Assembly (NCBI GenBank): GCA_910588095.1
Contig: CAJUQH010000001.1
Span: forward strand, 186,001 to 250,000
Direction of reading: 5' to 3'
DNA from: an uncultured Eggerthellaceae bacterium
Lineage (GTDB): Bacteria > Actinomycetota > Coriobacteriia > Coriobacteriales > Eggerthellaceae
Length of the DNA: 64,000 bases
The notes under the pieces are model-generated. The model ran no database searches. It was not told the DNA's origin and was given only the letters and a program-made list of their open reading frames with translations. Positions 27,924-37,527 of this stretch are shown in pieces. The position numbers were made by a program, and so were the translations under genes. The stretch's first letter is position 1, and each line of letters begins with the position of its first letter.

Positions 27924-28517
27924 ATGGGAAGCAAGCAGGGCACGGAGCAGAAGCGCTCGAAGGAAGGGCTGGCCATCGGCCTGACCATACTGGTGGTGGT
28001 CGTGGTGGGCGCAGCTATCGCCTACAATGCGCTTGCAGGGGCGGAAGGCCCTGGCGCCAACCTGCAAGGCAGCCAGCAATCCTCGGCGGCTCAGCAGGCG
28101 AACCCCTTGGCCCCCGACTTCGAGGTGGAAGCCGCTGACGGCACCCTGACCCAGCTCAGCCAGCTCAAGGGCGCGCCCGTGGTGCTGAACTTCTGGGCGA
28201 GCACCTGCGGCCCCTGCCAGTCAGAGATGCCCGGCTTCCAGGCAGCGTTTAAGCAGTACGGCGACCAGCTGCAGTTCATGATGGTGGACATACCCGGCTT
28301 CAACGGCGAGACGGTCGAGCGCGCCAAGCGGTTCCTGCAGGACAACAGCTACACGTTCCCGGCCTACTTCGACACGCAAGGCCGGGCGGCTGCCGCCTTC
28401 GGCCTGTCGTCGCTGCCGCGCACGTACTTCATCGACGCTCAGGGCGCCGTGGTGGCGTCGGCTGCGGGCGCGCTGGACGAGCAGGTGCTGCAAGAGGGCA
28501 TCGACTTGCTGTTGTAG
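27924..28517 (+). CDS. TlpA/ResA-like thioredoxin
   Basis: 197 residues: a single N-terminal signal anchor (about residues 17-37), a Gln/Ser/Ala-rich linker, then a thioredoxin fold with the active-site CGPC in NFWASTCGPCQSEM and cis-Pro in LPRTYFID. It is predicted to face the outside of the membrane, receive electrons from CcdA, and reduce cytochrome or surface-protein cysteines. Confidence 0.93.
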   Translation: MGSKQGTEQKRSKEGLAIGLTILVVVVVGAAIAYNALAGAEGPGANLQGSQQSSAAQQANPLAPDFEVEAADGTLTQLSQLKGAPVVLNFWASTCGPCQSEMPGFQAAFKQYGDQLQFMMVDIPGFNGETVERAKRFLQDNSYTFPAYFDTQGRAAAAFGLSSLPRTYFIDAQGAVVASAAGALDEQVLQEGIDLLL

Positions 28518-28636
28518 GCGCGGCTGCCAGGCCCGTTGCCGGCCCAGCTCCGCCAGCCCAGCTCCGCCGGCACGGCTGCATCGGCACGGCGCCCGCGCTG
28601 CCGTTCCGACCCCAGCCCTAGCCCTCGTCCCAGCCG

Positions 28637-29566
28637 CTAATCGTCATCGGTGGCCATGAGCGCCACCATCGCGCACATGAGCACCATGCCTGCCAGGTCG
28701 AAGCCGGTGAACGCCGTGCCTAACCACAGCGCGGCGATGGCCGTGGCGCTTACCGGCTCGATGGCGCCCAGCAGGCTGCCCCTCACCGAGCCCACCACCG
28801 ACACGCCGTGCAGATAGAAGCCGTAGCCACCGATGGTGCCCACGATGACGAGTCCCACCAGGAACACGGCCCACTCGAACCAGCCGAACCCGCCTAGCAC
28901 CGTTGCCGCGCTGGCGAAGGTGCCGCCTTGGGCCAGGTAGCCGGGCACCGCGAACAGCGTGCTCAAGAACATGCCCGCGCCTACCGCCGGCATGCTGCCG
29001 AAGCGGTCGAACAGCCCGGTGCGCTTGGGCGCGATTATGTACAGCGCGGTGGTCGCCCCCGAGCCGATGCCCCACAGCAGCCCATCAAGCGGGATGCTCA
29101 AGGTGGAGAAATCGCCCTGGGTGGCTATGAGCAGCGTGGCGACGATGGCTATGATCAGGCCCGCCAGCTCTTTGGCCCGCGGCAGCTTCCGCCCGGTTAT
29201 GCACACGAACAGCATGATGAACACGCTGCCGAGCATCTGCAGCACGGTGGCGGTGCCGGCGTTGGTTATCTGGACGGTCTGGGCGTAGCACAGCTGGTTG
29301 CTGTACAGCGCGAAGGCGAACAGCAGCAAGCTGCCCACGGTGCGCGGGTCGGTGAACATGGCACGCACCACGCCGGGCTTGCGCGCCAGCAGGAACAGGA
29401 AGAACAGGCCGCCGCCCAGCAGCACGCGCATGAACGTGACCAGAGCCGGCGGCGCGCCGCCTGCGGTGGTGAGGAACTGCACGCTGGTGCCGGAGATGCC
29501 CCACAGGGCCCCTCCCAGCAAGGTGAAGGCGATGCCAAGCCACATTTTGCGACGCTCGTTTTGCAT
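28637..29566 (-). CDS. EamA/DMT-family permease
   Basis: 309 residues with ten hydrophobic helices in two EamA repeats (the first begins LLGGALWGISGTSVQF; the second near LWGIGSGATTALY). Substrate is unknown; members export amino acids or metabolites. It converges with the CcdA-TlpA operon, and the hybrid kinase lies upstream on the same strand 160 bp away. Confidence 0.9.
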   Translation of the reverse strand: MQNERRKMWLGIAFTLLGGALWGISGTSVQFLTTAGGAPPALVTFMRVLLGGGLFFLFLLARKPGVVRAMFTDPRTVGSLLLFAFALYSNQLCYAQTVQITNAGTATVLQMLGSVFIMLFVCITGRKLPRAKELAGLIIAIVATLLIATQGDFSTLSIPLDGLLWGIGSGATTALYIIAPKRTGLFDRFGSMPAVGAGMFLSTLFAVPGYLAQGGTFASAATVLGGFGWFEWAVFLVGLVIVGTIGGYGFYLHGVSVVGSVRGSLLGAIEPVSATAIAALWLGTAFTGFDLAGMVLMCAMVALMATDDD

Positions 29567-29725
29567 CGCTTAATCATACGCGGAACGGCGCACGGTTTCC
29601 CTGGGTATTTTTGAGCATTTCCTTTGGCAGCGCATCGCAGCGATTGGCAGTGCTCGCAGCTTGGCGGCGCTGGCAGCGTCTGGCGGCACGGCAGCGCGCG
29701 GTGGCTACCGCCGCGCCGAGCGGCG

Positions 29726-31936
29726 CTAACGGCACAGCGACGCCACGGTGGCCTCCACGGTGGCAAGGCTGATGGGCTTGGCCACGTGAGCGTCCATGCC
29801 AGCGTCGAGCGCCTCGCGCACGTCTTCGTTGAAGGCGTTGGCCGTCATGGCCACGATGGGAATGCTGCGGGCGTCGGGCCGGTCCAGCTTGCGGATGCGC
29901 TGCGTGGCCTCGTAGCCGTTCTCGACGGGCATCTGCACGTCCATGAACACCAGGGCGAACTCGCCCGGCTCCGACTGCTCGAAGCGCTCGACGGCTTCGC
30001 GGCCGTTCTCGACCACCTCGCAAGTGGCCCCGCGCATGTCCAGCAGCGCGGCGATTATCTCGGCGTTGAGCGCATTGTCCTCGGCCACCAGGAAGTGCTT
30101 GCCTTCCAGGGCGTTCGCCGTGGCCCCTTCTGTGGCCAGCGCAGCTCGGCCTCCAGCGGCATCGCCTCCGGTGGCCATCGTGCGCTCCACCACCGGGAAG
30201 GCCAGCCCCACGGTGAACGTGCTGCCCTCGCCCGGCTCGCTTTCCACTTCGATGCGGCCGCCCATGAGCTCCACAAGGTTCTTCGTTATGGCCATGCCCA
30301 GCCCGGTGCCCTGCACCTTGTTGGTCAGGCTGCTCTCCGCGCGCGAGAACATGTCGAAGATGCTCTTCTGGAAGTCGGCGTCCATGCCTGCTCCGTCGTC
30401 GCGCACGGTGATGGTCACCGGGCGCATGCCCTCGTCGTCCACCGGGCCGCCTGTCACGCGCAGCAGCACATGGCCGCCTTCGTGGGTGTACTTCATGGCG
30501 TTGGACAGCAGGTTCATGATTATCTGGCGCAGGCGCCCCTCGTCGCCGACGATGCCCTCGTTCGGGCTGCCTAGGCCCTCCATTTCCACCGTGAACACCT
30601 GATCCTTGGCATCGGTGAGGGGGCGCGTCATGGCATCTACTGCATCGACGGTGTCGGCCAGATGGAATTCGTTCAGCGTGAGCGTGGTCTTGCCGGCCTC
30701 GATCTTCGACATGTCCAGCACGTCGTTGATGAGCCCGAGCAAGTGCTGGCTCGACGTGGTTATCTTGGAGGTGTAGGCGCGCACCGCCTCGGGATTGTCG
30801 GCATCGCGCTCGAGCAGCGTCGCGAAGCCCACGATGGCGTTCATGGGCGTGCGTATGTCGTGGCTCATGCTTGAAAGGAAGGTGCTCTTGGCGCGGCTGG
30901 CCTCTTCGGCCACGGCCATGAGCTCGCGTTGGCGGCGGTAGCGCGTCACCAGCAGCATGGCTATCACAGCGCCCGACGCCACGATGGCGGCTATGAGCAC
31001 GAGCATCATCTGGGTTGTCAGCGACACGATGGCCGCACCGTCGGCCTCTACGATGCTCAGCGGCATGACGGTGATGAAGTACCAGCCCGGCTTGGCTGTC
31101 AACGGCACGAAGCACAGGTACTGCTTCTGCCCCTCGAACGTCAGCACGGCGGTGCCGCTCTGGCCTGACTGCATGGCCGCCAGGAAGGCGTCGGCGTCGG
31201 CCTGGCTGTTTCCCGACTCTATGAGCAGCTGCCCGAAGTTCGAGTAGGCCTGCAGGAACGCGTGGCGGTTGGCCGAAAGCGCGATGTCGCCGTTGTCCTC
31301 CAGCACGTAGCTGAAGCCCTCCTCAGAATAGGTGGTGCCGCCGTAGGTGCGCTGCAGCGTCGACACGGGGAACGACACGTACACGGCGCCAACGATCTGC
31401 CCATCTTTGCGCAGAGGCGCGTAGAACAGCACCTTCTTGCGCCCCATGTACCCCACGAACACGTCGGACGATCCCGTCTCGCCCCGCATTGCGGGCCCGA
31501 ACAGCTCTTCCTCCTGGCTGGCCAGGTACTGGTTCGCCTTCTCGTCGGAGCACCAGGTGCTGCCATCGGCGTCGATTATCCAGGCGGTCGAGGCATCATG
31601 TGTGCTCAGGAACTCGATGGCCTGGGTGCGCGCTTCCTCCACGCTGTCGCTCTTCTCCAGGAAGTTGGCCAGCATCTGCACGCATTCCAGCTCGGAATCC
31701 AGCTTCTCGTCGAGGTGCTGGGCCTTCGTCACCGAAAGCTCCATCACGTTGGTGGTGGTGTTGTTGCGCACGAGGCTCTGGATGGTCTGCAGGTAGTAGC
31801 TGCTCGCCACCAGCGCCACCACAGCTACGACCACGATGAACGTCGCCACCACCGCTATCTGCAAGCGGCCGCGGCTCCTCTTCGCCGGGTTCGCTAGGGT
31901 GCCCGGGCTTGGCGGGCGGTGCTGACTCGAGGCCAT
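29726..31936 (-). CDS. hybrid sensor histidine kinase with receiver domain
   Basis: 736 residues: a transmembrane helix at about 26-48, a dCache-like extracytoplasmic sensor (49-320), a second helix (MMLVLIAAIVASGAVIAMLL), HisKA with FLSSMSHDIRTPMNAIVG, an HATPase (NLLSNAMKYT, DDGAGM, GLGMAI), and a C-terminal receiver (VAEDNALNAEI, phospho-Asp in VFMDVQMP). No DNA-binding output is attached and no separate regulator is adjacent. The start lies 4 nt after the stop of the binding-protein gene, so the two are one operon. The binding protein may deliver the ligand. Confidence 0.92.
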   Translation of the reverse strand: MASSQHRPPSPGTLANPAKRSRGRLQIAVVATFIVVVAVVALVASSYYLQTIQSLVRNNTTTNVMELSVTKAQHLDEKLDSELECVQMLANFLEKSDSVEEARTQAIEFLSTHDASTAWIIDADGSTWCSDEKANQYLASQEEELFGPAMRGETGSSDVFVGYMGRKKVLFYAPLRKDGQIVGAVYVSFPVSTLQRTYGGTTYSEEGFSYVLEDNGDIALSANRHAFLQAYSNFGQLLIESGNSQADADAFLAAMQSGQSGTAVLTFEGQKQYLCFVPLTAKPGWYFITVMPLSIVEADGAAIVSLTTQMMLVLIAAIVASGAVIAMLLVTRYRRQRELMAVAEEASRAKSTFLSSMSHDIRTPMNAIVGFATLLERDADNPEAVRAYTSKITTSSQHLLGLINDVLDMSKIEAGKTTLTLNEFHLADTVDAVDAMTRPLTDAKDQVFTVEMEGLGSPNEGIVGDEGRLRQIIMNLLSNAMKYTHEGGHVLLRVTGGPVDDEGMRPVTITVRDDGAGMDADFQKSIFDMFSRAESSLTNKVQGTGLGMAITKNLVELMGGRIEVESEPGEGSTFTVGLAFPVVERTMATGGDAAGGRAALATEGATANALEGKHFLVAEDNALNAEIIAALLDMRGATCEVVENGREAVERFEQSEPGEFALVFMDVQMPVENGYEATQRIRKLDRPDARSIPIVAMTANAFNEDVREALDAGMDAHVAKPISLATVEATVASLCR

Positions 31937-31940
31937 GGGC

Positions 31941-33239
31941 TTACGCGCCGCTCACGGCGGCGGCCTGGATGGCGTTGTAGTCAGCGACGGCCTGCTCGGC
32001 CGAGTAGCCGTCGAACATCTTTATGCACAGCTCGCGGATGGTGTCCCAATAGGTGAAGCACAGGCTCATGTCCTCGATGGGCACCTGAGTGGCCTGCTGG
32101 TAGACGGCCACCATGGGCTCGATGCGGCTATCGGTGTCGAAGTCTTGGCCCTTCAAGATGGGCAGCACCCCGGTCTCGCCGGCCCGTTGGCCCTGCATCT
32201 CGCTATTCGACAGGTACTCGATGAACCGGCGCGTGGTGTCGATGTTGTCGCTGTGGGCGTTCATGGAAAGGCGCACGCTCACAGCGGGCAGCGTCACCAT
32301 GCCGTCCTTGACGGGCACGCCGGTGGCTATGACCGTGGCGCTGGGATTCTCGGTGTCGATACGCTCGTAGGTGTCGGCGGTGCAGAACATGAATGCGGCG
32401 TCGCCATGGGAGAAATCGGGGATGTCCTTGTCGCCGGCTTTGAAGCCCTCCACGGTTTCAGTGGTGAGCCCGTCGCCGTACCAGCCGCTGTCAATGAAGC
32501 GCTCCATCAGGGCGAAGCCCTCTGCCATCACGTCGCCCACCTTCAGCTCGCCGCTGTTCAGCTTGGCCACCATGGCTTGCGGGTCATCGGCGCCGTAGAC
32601 CGAAGCCAGGCCGTTGGCCATGGCGGGCACCGTGAGCGCGTACCAGCGGTTCAGCGCGATGGGCGTTCCGCCGCCAGCCTTGATGACCTCGCAGCAATGC
32701 AGGAACTCGTCCAGGTTGGTGGGCACGTCCAGCTTGTAGCGGTCGAGCACGGCGGTGTTGACGTACATGCAGTAGGCGTTCATCGAGAAGGGCAGGCAGT
32801 AGGCGAAGCCGTCGATGGTGGACTGGGCGCGGGCGGCGTCGCTCACGTGGTCGAACACCGAGAAGGTGCTCATGTCGTAGAAGTGGCCCTTGCGGTAGAG
32901 GCTCTTCACGGAATCGGCGTTGACGATGAACACGTCGTCGCCTTGGCCGCCGTCCAGGCGCTCTTCCAGGAACCCGTTGAAGCCCTCGGCCGTGGACACG
33001 CTCTCAAGCGCCACGTGCACGTCGGGGTTGTCGGCGTTGAACTGGTCGATGAGGCTGGTGTAGTACTTGGCCGAGCTGGCCGACATGTCCACCGGCGCGA
33101 AGAAGGTCAGCTCGGTGACGCCTTGGGAGGCGGCGGGGTTGGTGGTGATGTTGGATTCTTGCGAAGGGGCGCACCCTGCCAACAAGGTTGCGGAAAGAGC
33201 GATGGTGGCTGCAGCAGCGGTCAAGCGTCTTGCTCTCAT
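31941..33239 (-). CDS. extracellular substrate-binding lipoprotein (family 1)
   Basis: 432 residues with a lipoprotein signal (lipobox LLAGC) and the ABC sugar-binding fold (SBP_bac_1). ATG 33239 follows GAAGGG; an upstream open frame has no signal. No ABC permease or ATPase gene is nearby, and the next gene is a hybrid histidine kinase 4 nt downstream. It therefore probably acts as a ligand-binding co-sensor, as LuxP does for LuxQ, rather than as a transporter part (inference). Confidence 0.9.
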   Translation of the reverse strand: MRARRLTAAAATIALSATLLAGCAPSQESNITTNPAASQGVTELTFFAPVDMSASSAKYYTSLIDQFNADNPDVHVALESVSTAEGFNGFLEERLDGGQGDDVFIVNADSVKSLYRKGHFYDMSTFSVFDHVSDAARAQSTIDGFAYCLPFSMNAYCMYVNTAVLDRYKLDVPTNLDEFLHCCEVIKAGGGTPIALNRWYALTVPAMANGLASVYGADDPQAMVAKLNSGELKVGDVMAEGFALMERFIDSGWYGDGLTTETVEGFKAGDKDIPDFSHGDAAFMFCTADTYERIDTENPSATVIATGVPVKDGMVTLPAVSVRLSMNAHSDNIDTTRRFIEYLSNSEMQGQRAGETGVLPILKGQDFDTDSRIEPMVAVYQQATQVPIEDMSLCFTYWDTIRELCIKMFDGYSAEQAVADYNAIQAAAVSGA

Positions 33240-33307
33240 AGGGCACCCTTCGTCCACGGAAGGGGCGGGTGCTGCTTCGCGCCTTCCTGCGAGCATATTT
33301 CCCCTGA

Positions 33308-34102
33308 TTATAGCGCTTTCGCTTTCTGCACGCAGGCGTCGATGGCGTTCATGAGGGCAGCGCGCATGCCGCCTTCCTCGAGCGCCTTCACGCCTTCGAT
33401 GGTGGTGCCGCCGGGCGAGCACACCATGTCCTTCAGCGCGCCGGGGTGCTGGCCAGTCTCCAGCATGAGCTTGGCGCTGCCCAGCGTGGCTTGCGCTGCG
33501 AACGCATAGGCTTGGGCGCGGGGTATGCCCGCTTCCACGGCGCCGTCAGCCAGTGCCTCGATGAACATGAACACGAACGCCGGCGAGCTGCCGCTTGCGG
33601 CGCTGGCGGCGTCCATCAGGCGTTCGGGCACGCGCACGGTGGCGCCGCAGGTGCCCATGATGCGCTCGCACAGGGCCAGGTCGTCCTCGCTGGCCAGCGG
33701 GCCCTCGCAGATGGCGGTGCAGCCGGCGCCCACCAGCGCGGGCGTGTTGGGCATGCAACGCACCAGGCGTATGCTCTTGCCGAAGGCGGCGGCTATGTCC
33801 TCGATGGTCTTGCCGGCGGCTATGCTGACGACCAGCGTCGCGTCGTCGACCGCATCGCGCACCTCTTCGATGACCTCGCCCAGGAACACGGGCTTCACGG
33901 CCAGCACCAGCACGTCGGCCTGCTCGGCCACCTCGCGGTTGCTCGCGGTGGCGGTAATGCCCAGCTCGGCGGCTTTGACGGCGCGGGTGGCCTCGGTCTT
34001 GGCCGAGCCGATGATGTCGGCCGGGGCGGTGGCCCCTTCGGCCAGCAAGCCGCCGATGATGGCGCTTGCCATGTTGCCCAGCCCGATGAACCCTATCTTC
34101 AT
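33308..34102 (-). CDS. proC: pyrroline-5-carboxylate reductase
   Basis: 264 residues, full length for ProC, which makes the last step of proline synthesis. The NADPH-binding motif GFIGLGNMASAI starts at residue 4, and the family signature near VVCSPGGTTIEGVKALEEGGMRAAL is present. ATG 34102 is chosen because the protein core begins immediately after it. Confidence 0.93.
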   Translation of the reverse strand: MKIGFIGLGNMASAIIGGLLAEGATAPADIIGSAKTEATRAVKAAELGITATASNREVAEQADVLVLAVKPVFLGEVIEEVRDAVDDATLVVSIAAGKTIEDIAAAFGKSIRLVRCMPNTPALVGAGCTAICEGPLASEDDLALCERIMGTCGATVRVPERLMDAASAASGSSPAFVFMFIEALADGAVEAGIPRAQAYAFAAQATLGSAKLMLETGQHPGALKDMVCSPGGTTIEGVKALEEGGMRAALMNAIDACVQKAKAL

Positions 34103-34265
34103 GATGCGCGCCTTCCGCCTCTGCGGTGTTGGCCCTGTCGGGCCGCCCGCCTCTTTCGTGCCCACTATTATATAGGTGCCTTGCCGCTGCGAGCGGGCGG
34201 GGTGCCTCTAAGGTCGGTTATGGCGCTGGTGTTGGTGTGGCTTGCCGGCGGCGCTGGGGTTTCGC

Positions 34266-34271
34266 TATGCT
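34266..34271 (+). promoter_or_regulatory. TATGCT -10 element of a leaderless gene
   Basis: TATGCT sits 6 nt before ATG 34278; TTGCCG about 17-18 nt further upstream is a plausible -35. Confidence 0.4.
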
Positions 34272-34277
34272 TTTGCC

Positions 34278-34568
34278 ATGCGCGCCTTTGAAGCTATAAA
34301 GACGTACTTGTTCGACCGGCAGGAGTGGGAAGCCCTCTGCGAGCGCTGCGGGCGTTGCTGCTTCGAGCGCGAGCTGGATGCCGACGGCGACGTGGTCATC
34401 GACTACGCGGCGCCGTGCGAGCTCCTTGACCTGGACACGCGCTGCTGCCGAGAGTACGGCCGCCGCTTCTACGTGTGCACCCGCTGCCGGCAGCTCACTC
34501 CCTTCCATGCGCTGTTCGGCCGCTACCTTCCGCCCGAGTGCGCCTACGTGCGCCGCTTCCGCGACTGA
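34278..34568 (+). CDS. YkgJ-like Cys-cluster protein
   Basis: 96 residues with CERCGRCCFERE at the N-terminus, CELLDLDTRCCREYGRRF and CTRCRQLTP, a CxxCxxCC-type zinc/iron-chelating cluster (YkgJ family). The start follows a -10-like hexamer by 6 nt, suggesting a leaderless message. The function is unknown. Confidence 0.75.
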   Translation: MRAFEAIKTYLFDRQEWEALCERCGRCCFERELDADGDVVIDYAAPCELLDLDTRCCREYGRRFYVCTRCRQLTPFHALFGRYLPPECAYVRRFRD

Positions 34569-34726
34569 ACCTTGGTGGGGCTTTTCCTGGGCTTCCTGCC
34601 CTGGCTTTCGGGGCTCACCTGTGCGAACATATGCCTAGTCGAACCGCTGTGCGCGAGCCGCCGGCGAAACGAAGCGCCTGACCTCTCTTGCCGTTGAGGG
34701 GCGAGGCCTTTTAGGAAGGACCCGCC

Positions 34727-35407
34727 ATGGGCAAGAAGAAGAAAAAGAAGAAGGCGCCCGAGCAAGCCGACCAGGCGCAGGCGCCCGAGCAGGGCAAGGC
34801 GGCGGCCGACGGCGCGGCGGAGAAGCCGGCCAAGGCCAAGAAGAAGCGCAAGCCCCGCAAGCCCGACTTCTATACTACCTTGTACCCCAGCGTCGAGCTG
34901 GGGCCGCTCACGCTTGCCAGCGACGGCGAGCGCCTGGTGGGCCTGTGGCTGCCCGGCCAGAAGTACTACGGCGCCACGCTCGAGGGCAAGGTGGCCGAGG
35001 ATGATTCGCTGCCGGTGTTCGCGCAGGTGAAGGAATGGCTCGACCGCTACTTCGCGGGCGAGCAGCCGCCCATCTTCGCGCTGCCGCTGGCGCCCATCGG
35101 CACCGACTTCCGTCACCGCGTGTGGCGCAAGCTCATCACCATACCCTACGGCCAGACGCGCACCTACGGCCAGCTGGCCCAAGAGCTGGCGGACGAGGAC
35201 GGCAACGATAAGATGTCTGCCCAGGCCGTGGGCGGCGCAGTGGGGCACAACCCCATCTCCATCATCATCCCGTGCCACCGCGTGGTGGGCGCCGACGGCA
35301 GCCTGACGGGCTACGCGGGCGGCGTGGAGAAGAAGGTGTTCCTGCTCGAGCACGAGGGCGTCGACATGAGCGGCCTCACCGTGCCGAAGAAGGGCACCGC
35401 GCTGTAG
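34727..35407 (+). CDS. ogt: methylated-DNA-protein cysteine methyltransferase
   Basis: 226 residues: an unusual Lys/Ala-rich N-terminal extension (MGKKKKKKKAPEQ..., about 45 residues), then the Ada/Ogt methyltransferase domains. The active-site Cys is in PCHRVVG, preceded by RVWRKLITIPYGQTRTYG. It transfers methyl groups from O6-methylguanine to itself. The DNA glycosylase gene starts 38 bp downstream, making an alkylation-repair pair. Confidence 0.93.
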   Translation: MGKKKKKKKAPEQADQAQAPEQGKAAADGAAEKPAKAKKKRKPRKPDFYTTLYPSVELGPLTLASDGERLVGLWLPGQKYYGATLEGKVAEDDSLPVFAQVKEWLDRYFAGEQPPIFALPLAPIGTDFRHRVWRKLITIPYGQTRTYGQLAQELADEDGNDKMSAQAVGGAVGHNPISIIIPCHRVVGADGSLTGYAGGVEKKVFLLEHEGVDMSGLTVPKKGTAL

Positions 35408-35445
35408 GGCTGCCCGCGGGCCGCCTGCGAAGCGAGGGATCTGCC

Positions 35446-36135
35446 GTGCCGCGCTACTTCGAATACGGCGACGAGGCCGTGGCGTACCTGAAGGCGAAGG
35501 ACCCGCAGCTGGCGGCCGCCATCGACGCGGTGGGCCACGTGTACCGCGAGGTGGACGACGACCTGTTCAGCGCTATGGTGCATCACATAGTGGGGCAGCA
35601 GGTCTCCACGGCGGCCCAGCGCACCATCTGGGCGCGGATGCAGCAGGTCTACGGGCGCGTGACGCCGGAGGCCATTGGCGCTGCCTCCGAAGCCGAGCTG
35701 CAGGCTTTCGGCATGACATTCCGCAAGGCCGGCTACATAAAGGGCTTCGCCGCCGCGGTGGAGAGCGGCGAGCTCGACCTGGCAGCCATCGAGGCCATGA
35801 GCGACGCGGAGGCTATCGCCACGCTGCGGGCGCTGCCGGGCATCGGCACGTGGACGGCCGAGATGCTGCTGCTGTTCTGCCTGCAGCGGCCCGACGTGCT
35901 GAGCTTCGACGACCTGGCCATCCATCGCGGCATGCGCATGGTGTACCACCACCGCAAGGTCACGCGGGCCATGTTCGAGAAGTATCGCCGCCGCTACAGC
36001 CCCTACGGCAGCGTGGCCAGCCTGTATTTGTGGGCGGTGTCGCACATGGACGTGCCGGGCTACAGCCGCGACTACGCGCCCATGACCGAGGCGCAGAAGC
36101 GGGCTGCGCGCAAGAAGCGCCGCGCGAAGGATTAG
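35446..36135 (+). CDS. alkA: DNA-3-methyladenine glycosylase (AlkA-type, HhH-GPD)
   Basis: 229 residues with GTG start. The helix-hairpin-helix-GPD core is LPGIGTWTAEMLLLFCLQRPDVLSFDDLAI, where the Gly/Pro loop precedes the catalytic Asp. A Lys/Arg-rich C-terminus follows. It removes alkylated bases in base-excision repair. It is tightly linked to ogt. Confidence 0.9.
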   Translation: MPRYFEYGDEAVAYLKAKDPQLAAAIDAVGHVYREVDDDLFSAMVHHIVGQQVSTAAQRTIWARMQQVYGRVTPEAIGAASEAELQAFGMTFRKAGYIKGFAAAVESGELDLAAIEAMSDAEAIATLRALPGIGTWTAEMLLLFCLQRPDVLSFDDLAIHRGMRMVYHHRKVTRAMFEKYRRRYSPYGSVASLYLWAVSHMDVPGYSRDYAPMTEAQKRAARKKRRAKD

Positions 36136-36141
36136 GAGGGA

Positions 36142-37260
36142 ATGCGCATGGAGACGCTGGACGAGAGCATAGGCAAGCTGGGCTTCGGGCTCATGCGGCT
36201 GCCCAAGGTAGATGGCGAGATAGACATTGCCCAGGTGAGCGCCATGGTCGACGCCTTCTTGGACGCGGGGTTCAACTACTTCGACACGGCGTGGGGCTAT
36301 GCTGGCAGCGAGGACGCCATCCGGCAGGCGCTGGTCGAGCGCTACCCGCGCGAGCGGTTCCTGCTGGCCACCAAGACAGCCGCATGGGCGGGCTGCAAGA
36401 CGGCGGCCGACGCGCGGGCCCAGTTCGACACGTCGCTCGAGCGCACGGGCGCGGGCTACTTCGACTTCTACCTGCTGCACAACCTGGGGCCGGAGCGCAC
36501 GCACTTCTTCGACGACTTCGCCATGTGGGATTTCGTACAGCAGAAGAAGGCCGAGGGGCTCGTGCGCCACGTGGGCTTTTCCATCCACGACAGCGCCGAG
36601 GCGCTGGAGGCGGTGCTGGACGCGCATCCCGAGGTGGAGTTCGTGCAGTTGCAGGTGAACTACTTGGATTGGGAGAGCCCGATGCATCAGAGCCGTCGCT
36701 GCCTCGAGGTGGCGCGGGCCCATGGCAAGCCGGTCATCGTGATGGAGCCTTTGCGCGGCGGGCTGCTGGCGAACCCGCCGGAAACGGTGAGGCAGGTGCT
36801 CCAGCCAGCTGAGCCCGGTGCGTCCTGCGCGTCGTGGGCGCTGCGCTTCGCGGCTAGCCAGCCGGGGGTGCTCACGGTGCTCTCGGGCATGAGCGACCTA
36901 GCGCAGATGCGGGACAACATAGCCACCATGCAGGGGTTCGCCGGCATGACGCCGCAGCAGCTGGCTGTGATCGAGCAGGCGCAGCGCACCTTCGAGGAGT
37001 TCGACCTCATACCGTGCACAGCCTGCGAGTACTGCGCGAAGGTGTGCCCGGCCAACATCGGCATATCGGGCGCACTGCTGGCGCTGAACGCCCATACGCT
37101 GTTCGGCGACTACCGCACCGAGTGGGTGGTGGGCGGCGAGCGTCGCGGCAAGAGCAAGCCCAGCGCGTGCTTGCAGTGCGGCACGTGCGAGGCGGCGTGC
37201 CCGCAGCGCATCCCCATCGTGGAGTGCCTGGAGAAGGCTGCCCGCGACCTCGACCTGTAG
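36142..37260 (+). CDS. aldo/keto reductase with C-terminal 4Fe-4S domain
   Basis: 372 residues: a TIM-barrel AKR domain (GFGLMRLP, FDTAWGY with the catalytic Asp/Tyr, LATKTAAW with Lys, YLLHNLG with His) followed by two ferredoxin-type clusters, CTACEYCAKVCP and CLQCGTCEAACP. This fusion is common in anaerobes. It is 6 bp after alkA, but a functional link is not evident. Confidence 0.92.
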   Translation: MRMETLDESIGKLGFGLMRLPKVDGEIDIAQVSAMVDAFLDAGFNYFDTAWGYAGSEDAIRQALVERYPRERFLLATKTAAWAGCKTAADARAQFDTSLERTGAGYFDFYLLHNLGPERTHFFDDFAMWDFVQQKKAEGLVRHVGFSIHDSAEALEAVLDAHPEVEFVQLQVNYLDWESPMHQSRRCLEVARAHGKPVIVMEPLRGGLLANPPETVRQVLQPAEPGASCASWALRFAASQPGVLTVLSGMSDLAQMRDNIATMQGFAGMTPQQLAVIEQAQRTFEEFDLIPCTACEYCAKVCPANIGISGALLALNAHTLFGDYRTEWVVGGERRGKSKPSACLQCGTCEAACPQRIPIVECLEKAARDLDL

Positions 37261-37300
37261 GGCGGGGGCCGGCACTGGCGTACCTTCCCTTACGCTTTCT

Positions 37301-37342
37301 CAACTCCGAAAAACACGTAATGTTACGCATTTTTCGGAGTTG
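37301..37342. repeat. 42-bp imperfect palindrome
   Basis: Arms of 20 nt (starting CAACTCCGAAAAA, with its exact complement at the other end) match at 18 of 20 positions, with a 2-nt centre. It is not followed by a T-run. It may be an operator or a transposon-derived repeat. Confidence 0.75.
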
Positions 37343-37396
37343 GTTTGGCTAAAGCTGGTTCGCTGGTATTCGGCGATGCTTTCTAGTGTGCCAGTG

Positions 37397-37406
37397 CCCC
37401 CCCCCC
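37397..37406 (+). repeat. C10 homopolymer
   Basis: Ten consecutive Cs in an otherwise gene-poor stretch, upstream of the surface-protein remnant at 37528. No open frame is switched by it that I can see. Confidence 0.6.
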
Positions 37407-37527
37407 ACGGCGCTCCGACGCCCGTAGCCCACGCTCACGCCCACGCCCACGTCTGCCCGCACGACTCCGGGCTGCTGGCGTTGCGCTTAGTATGCGAAGT
37501 TAGGAGGTTAACTTCTACGACTCGTCT

